The notes beneath the pieces were generated by a model. The model saw only the letters and a list, made by a program, of their open reading frames with translations, had not been told where the DNA came from and did not search any database. This document shows, piece after piece, positions 62,249 through 64,000 of a stretch of 64,000 nucleotides of DNA. The DNA is from JAZKID01 sp965247525 (GTDB lineage: Bacteria; Pseudomonadota; Alphaproteobacteria; Rhizobiales; UBA4765), in contig OZ252015.1 of NCBI GenBank assembly GCA_965247525.1, forward strand, positions 1,054,001-1,118,000, in the 5' to 3' direction. The translations under genes and the position numbers were made by a program. Every line of letters begins with the position of its first letter. Positions within the stretch are counted from its first letter, which is position 1.

Positions 62249-62515
62249 ATGGCCAATACAAAATCGGCAAAAAAGATGGTTCGCAAAATTGCGACCCGCA
62301 CCGCCGTCAACAAATCACGCAAGACCCGCATGAAGGGTGCCGTACGCGCCGCTGAAGAAGCTTTGGCGTCAGGCGACAAGAAAGCAGCGACAGAAGCTTT
62401 GAAAAAAGTTGAGCCTGCATTGATGAAGGCGGCGCAAAAAGGCGTCATCGACAAAGGCACGGCAGCGCGCAAAGTATCACGTATGACAAAACGTCTGCGC
62501 ACACTCAGCGCATAA
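62249..62515 (+). CDS. rpsT: 30S ribosomal protein S20
   Basis: An 88-residue basic helical protein that binds 16S rRNA: MANTKSAKKMVRKIATRTAV, NKSRKTRMKGAVRAAEEALA, then AAQKGVIDKGTAARKVSRMT. The length and sequence are typical. It is followed by a strong terminator, so it forms its own unit between the crotonase gene and dnaA. Confidence 0.97.
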   Translation: MANTKSAKKMVRKIATRTAVNKSRKTRMKGAVRAAEEALASGDKKAATEALKKVEPALMKAAQKGVIDKGTAARKVSRMTKRLRTLSA

Positions 62516-62538
62516 TTTTTGAAAAAATATCGATCCAA

Positions 62539-62567
62539 AAGCGGCGCCTCATGCGCCGCTTTTTTTA
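62539..62567 (+). terminator. Rho-independent terminator of rpsT
   Basis: Perfect stem agcggcgc / gcgccgct with a short CTCAT-type loop, followed by seven T, 25 bases after the stop. Confidence 0.9.
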
Positions 62568-63279
62568 TGCGCAGTGATTCTTGATGAAAAGAAAGTGCGC
62601 ACTTTGTAAAATGTTTTTGAGTGCTTTCGACGCGAAAAACAGACATTCAAAAACGCGCAGAAAAAGCTGAACGATTCCAGTCGATTGTGAACATGTGTTT
62701 TCAATACATGAGTCAAGCTGCGAATTATTTGCTGTGATGTTTTTTTAAATGCGCCGTGAATCACGGTGACAAAAAAAGTTAGAAAAAAAGGGCATGTCAC
62801 AAAACGTTCAAGTGACTCAACTGTTTGTGCGCGCTGCGCTCGCAAAAATAAATTGCGTTAACTTTGCGCGTTAAAAAAAATTTGCACCAATAAATTTTTC
62901 TTTGTTGCACCTGAAAATTTCGATGTGTATGGTCGCCAGACATTGAGGGTTCACCTTGATGTTCATCTTTAAAAAAACGACGGGGCTCACAACACGCCTT
63001 CCACGGCGACAGCCCAGTTGCGCTTGCAGTCTTAAAAATCTGCTTGACGAGATGAGACTGTTTGCAAAAGACGTAAAGCGGCCGAAGAGTGCGCACGCCT
63101 TTTTCAAAAAAACGGCGGCAGGGCGAAATGGGTGCCTTTGCCGATTTTAGCCAGAGGGGGTGGCAAGCGAAATGAAGTTGCGTTTTTATTTATATCAAAG
63201 AAACAACAACACAGATTCAAGGGTCGACGTTTCAGATTTCTTTCGTTTCCGCTTTTATAACTCATAAGGCATAATCCGT
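62568..63279. other. Long AT-rich region before dnaA, possible replication or regulatory region
   Basis: 712 bases without a gene. It has many A and T runs and five GANTC sites. I see no convincing DnaA box (TTATCCACA or one-mismatch form), so I cannot call an origin here. It must at least hold the dnaA promoter. Short frames on either strand do not look like proteins. Confidence 0.5.
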
Positions 63280-64000
63280 ATGGCACCAGAATTTCTTAAT
63301 GCATCGTCTGCCCGCGCCAACTCCGCCCAATTAAAAAAGAAGCCGGTTTTGTCTTATGCAGAGGGTGACAGCCCGCTGATCGACGGCGAGGTTCTTTTCG
63401 AAAACGAAAATTTCAATGCGGACCCTGAAGAAACGGCTTTTGCAAAAGTCCGCGGGCTTTTGCGCGAACAGCTTGGCGAACATGTCTATTCCAGCTGGTT
63501 TGCCAGTATGGAGTTTGAAGGGGTGTCGGACGGCGCGGCGCGCCTGTCGGTTCCGACCCGCTTTCTCAAACAATGGATCATGACCAATTACCGCGACAAG
63601 GTTCTTGCCGCCTGCGAAGACACCATGCCGCATGTGCGCAGCCTCGACATTACGGTGCGCGGTGCCACCCGCTGCATCGTGCCGCCGGCACAAAATCTGG
63701 TATCACCTGACACGCGCGGCAATAGGAACAGTGGGTCGTCGACCAATCGCAATGATGCGCCACTGCCTTTGCCACACGGACAGCGTGACAGCGAAGACGG
63801 ACTCGGCTCCCCGCTCGACAAGCGTTACACATTCGCCAACTTCTTTGCAGGCCGCTCAAACTCTCTGGCCTTTGCGGCAGCGCAGCAGGTGGCTGGTGCC
63901 AAACAGGGCGACCCGATCAGCTTCAATCCGCTGGTCATTCATTCGTCCGTTGGCCAAGGCAAAACACATCTTTTGCAGGCGATCGCACATGAGGCACGCA
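63280..64000 (+). CDS. dnaA: DnaA, chromosomal replication initiator (5' part, cut by window end)
   Basis: 240 codons from the ATG at 63280 to the window edge. After an acidic N-terminal extension (MAPEFLNASSARANSAQLKK) comes domain I (KVRGLLREQLGEHVYSSWFA, FLKQWIMTNYRDKVLAAC), a polar linker (domain II), then the start of the AAA+ domain III: YTFANFFAGRSNSLAFAAAQ, FNPLVIHSSVGQGKTHLLQA. The Walker A is GQGKTHL where most DnaA have GLGKTHL. The rest of the gene lies beyond the window. Confidence 0.95.
   Translation, partial: MAPEFLNASSARANSAQLKKKPVLSYAEGDSPLIDGEVLFENENFNADPEETAFAKVRGLLREQLGEHVYSSWFASMEFEGVSDGAARLSVPTRFLKQWIMTNYRDKVLAACEDTMPHVRSLDITVRGATRCIVPPAQNLVSPDTRGNRNSGSSTNRNDAPLPLPHGQRDSEDGLGSPLDKRYTFANFFAGRSNSLAFAAAQQVAGAKQGDPISFNPLVIHSSVGQGKTHLLQAIAHEAR

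Noticed and set aside
62568..63279. Possible oriC upstream of dnaA
   Set aside because: No run of recognisable DnaA boxes was found by eye; AT-richness and five GANTC sites are not enough.
1..64000. CRISPR arrays and complete insertion sequences
   Set aside because: No regularly spaced repeats, transposase genes or terminal inverted repeats were noticed in the window.

Overview
The window reads as chromosome of an alphaproteobacterium, most likely Hyphomicrobiales or a close relative. The main evidence is the block dnaA, rpsT, enoyl-CoA hydratase, mutM, ubiE, ubiB at the right end, an Irr-type Fur regulator divergent from fabA-fabB-fabI, an imuA-imuB-dnaE2 mutasome under a GAAC-N7-GAAC LexA box, and several GGAAC-N16-(C/T)GTT-like sites of the EcfG general stress response. 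All of this is inference from gene content and order; no database search was possible.

Layout. (1) 1-11.2 kb is a stress and DNA-repair accessory region: two DUF892 ferritin-like proteins, two zinc alcohol dehydrogenases, the Ku/LigD end-joining pair, a GreA-like factor and a DUF72 protein. It also holds an Flp-type pilin and two gene fossils (a umuC 3' end and a frameshifted conserved gene). (2) 11.3-19.3 kb is a complete kdp potassium system on the minus strand: an unannotated 27-residue peptide, kdpF, A, B, C, D, E. (3) 19.4-20.6 kb is a porin-like barrel whose ribosome binding site is a run of eight G. (4) 20.9-26.4 kb is the SOS mutasome imuA-imuB-dnaE2. (5) 26.5-38.9 kb is an AT-richer island. 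It carries a DUF5681 gene, a ParB-domain DNA methylase and a helper gene; a DUF3489/DUF2924/large serine recombinase module; a two-gene CBASS-like defence operon (S-4TM pore-forming effector plus CD-NTase); a TIR-domain nucleotide-binding protein with a small partner; and a graveyard of a patatin-like phospholipase fragment fused to a decayed P63C gene. Small secreted proteins follow, and the island ends at tRNA-Ser(GGA). (6) 39.3-64 kb is dense housekeeping DNA: msrA, mepA, cytochrome b561, ribA, a YfhO-like membrane protein, a HAD hydrolase, an oligopeptide-type ABC transporter without ATPases, nhaD, the fabA-fabB-fabI-folC cluster, irr, cell-envelope proteins, ubiB-ubiE, mutM, an enoyl-CoA hydratase, rpsT and the 5' part of dnaA.

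How the parts relate. The left third looks like a survival kit: general-stress promoters in front of Ku/LigD, DUF892 and a dehydrogenase, SOS-controlled mutagenic synthesis, and potassium uptake. The island is a defence locus beside a site-specific recombinase and a tRNA gene. It shows turnover: one intact two-gene CBASS-like operon, one TIR module and the wreck of a patatin gene of the kind CBASS uses as effector. A diverged repeat of about 130-150 bases occurs on both sides of the TIR/patatin segment. Nothing here is clearly a wholly new system; the best candidates for new biology are that repeat, the TIR plus 95-residue partner, and the cluster of small secreted proteins next to them.
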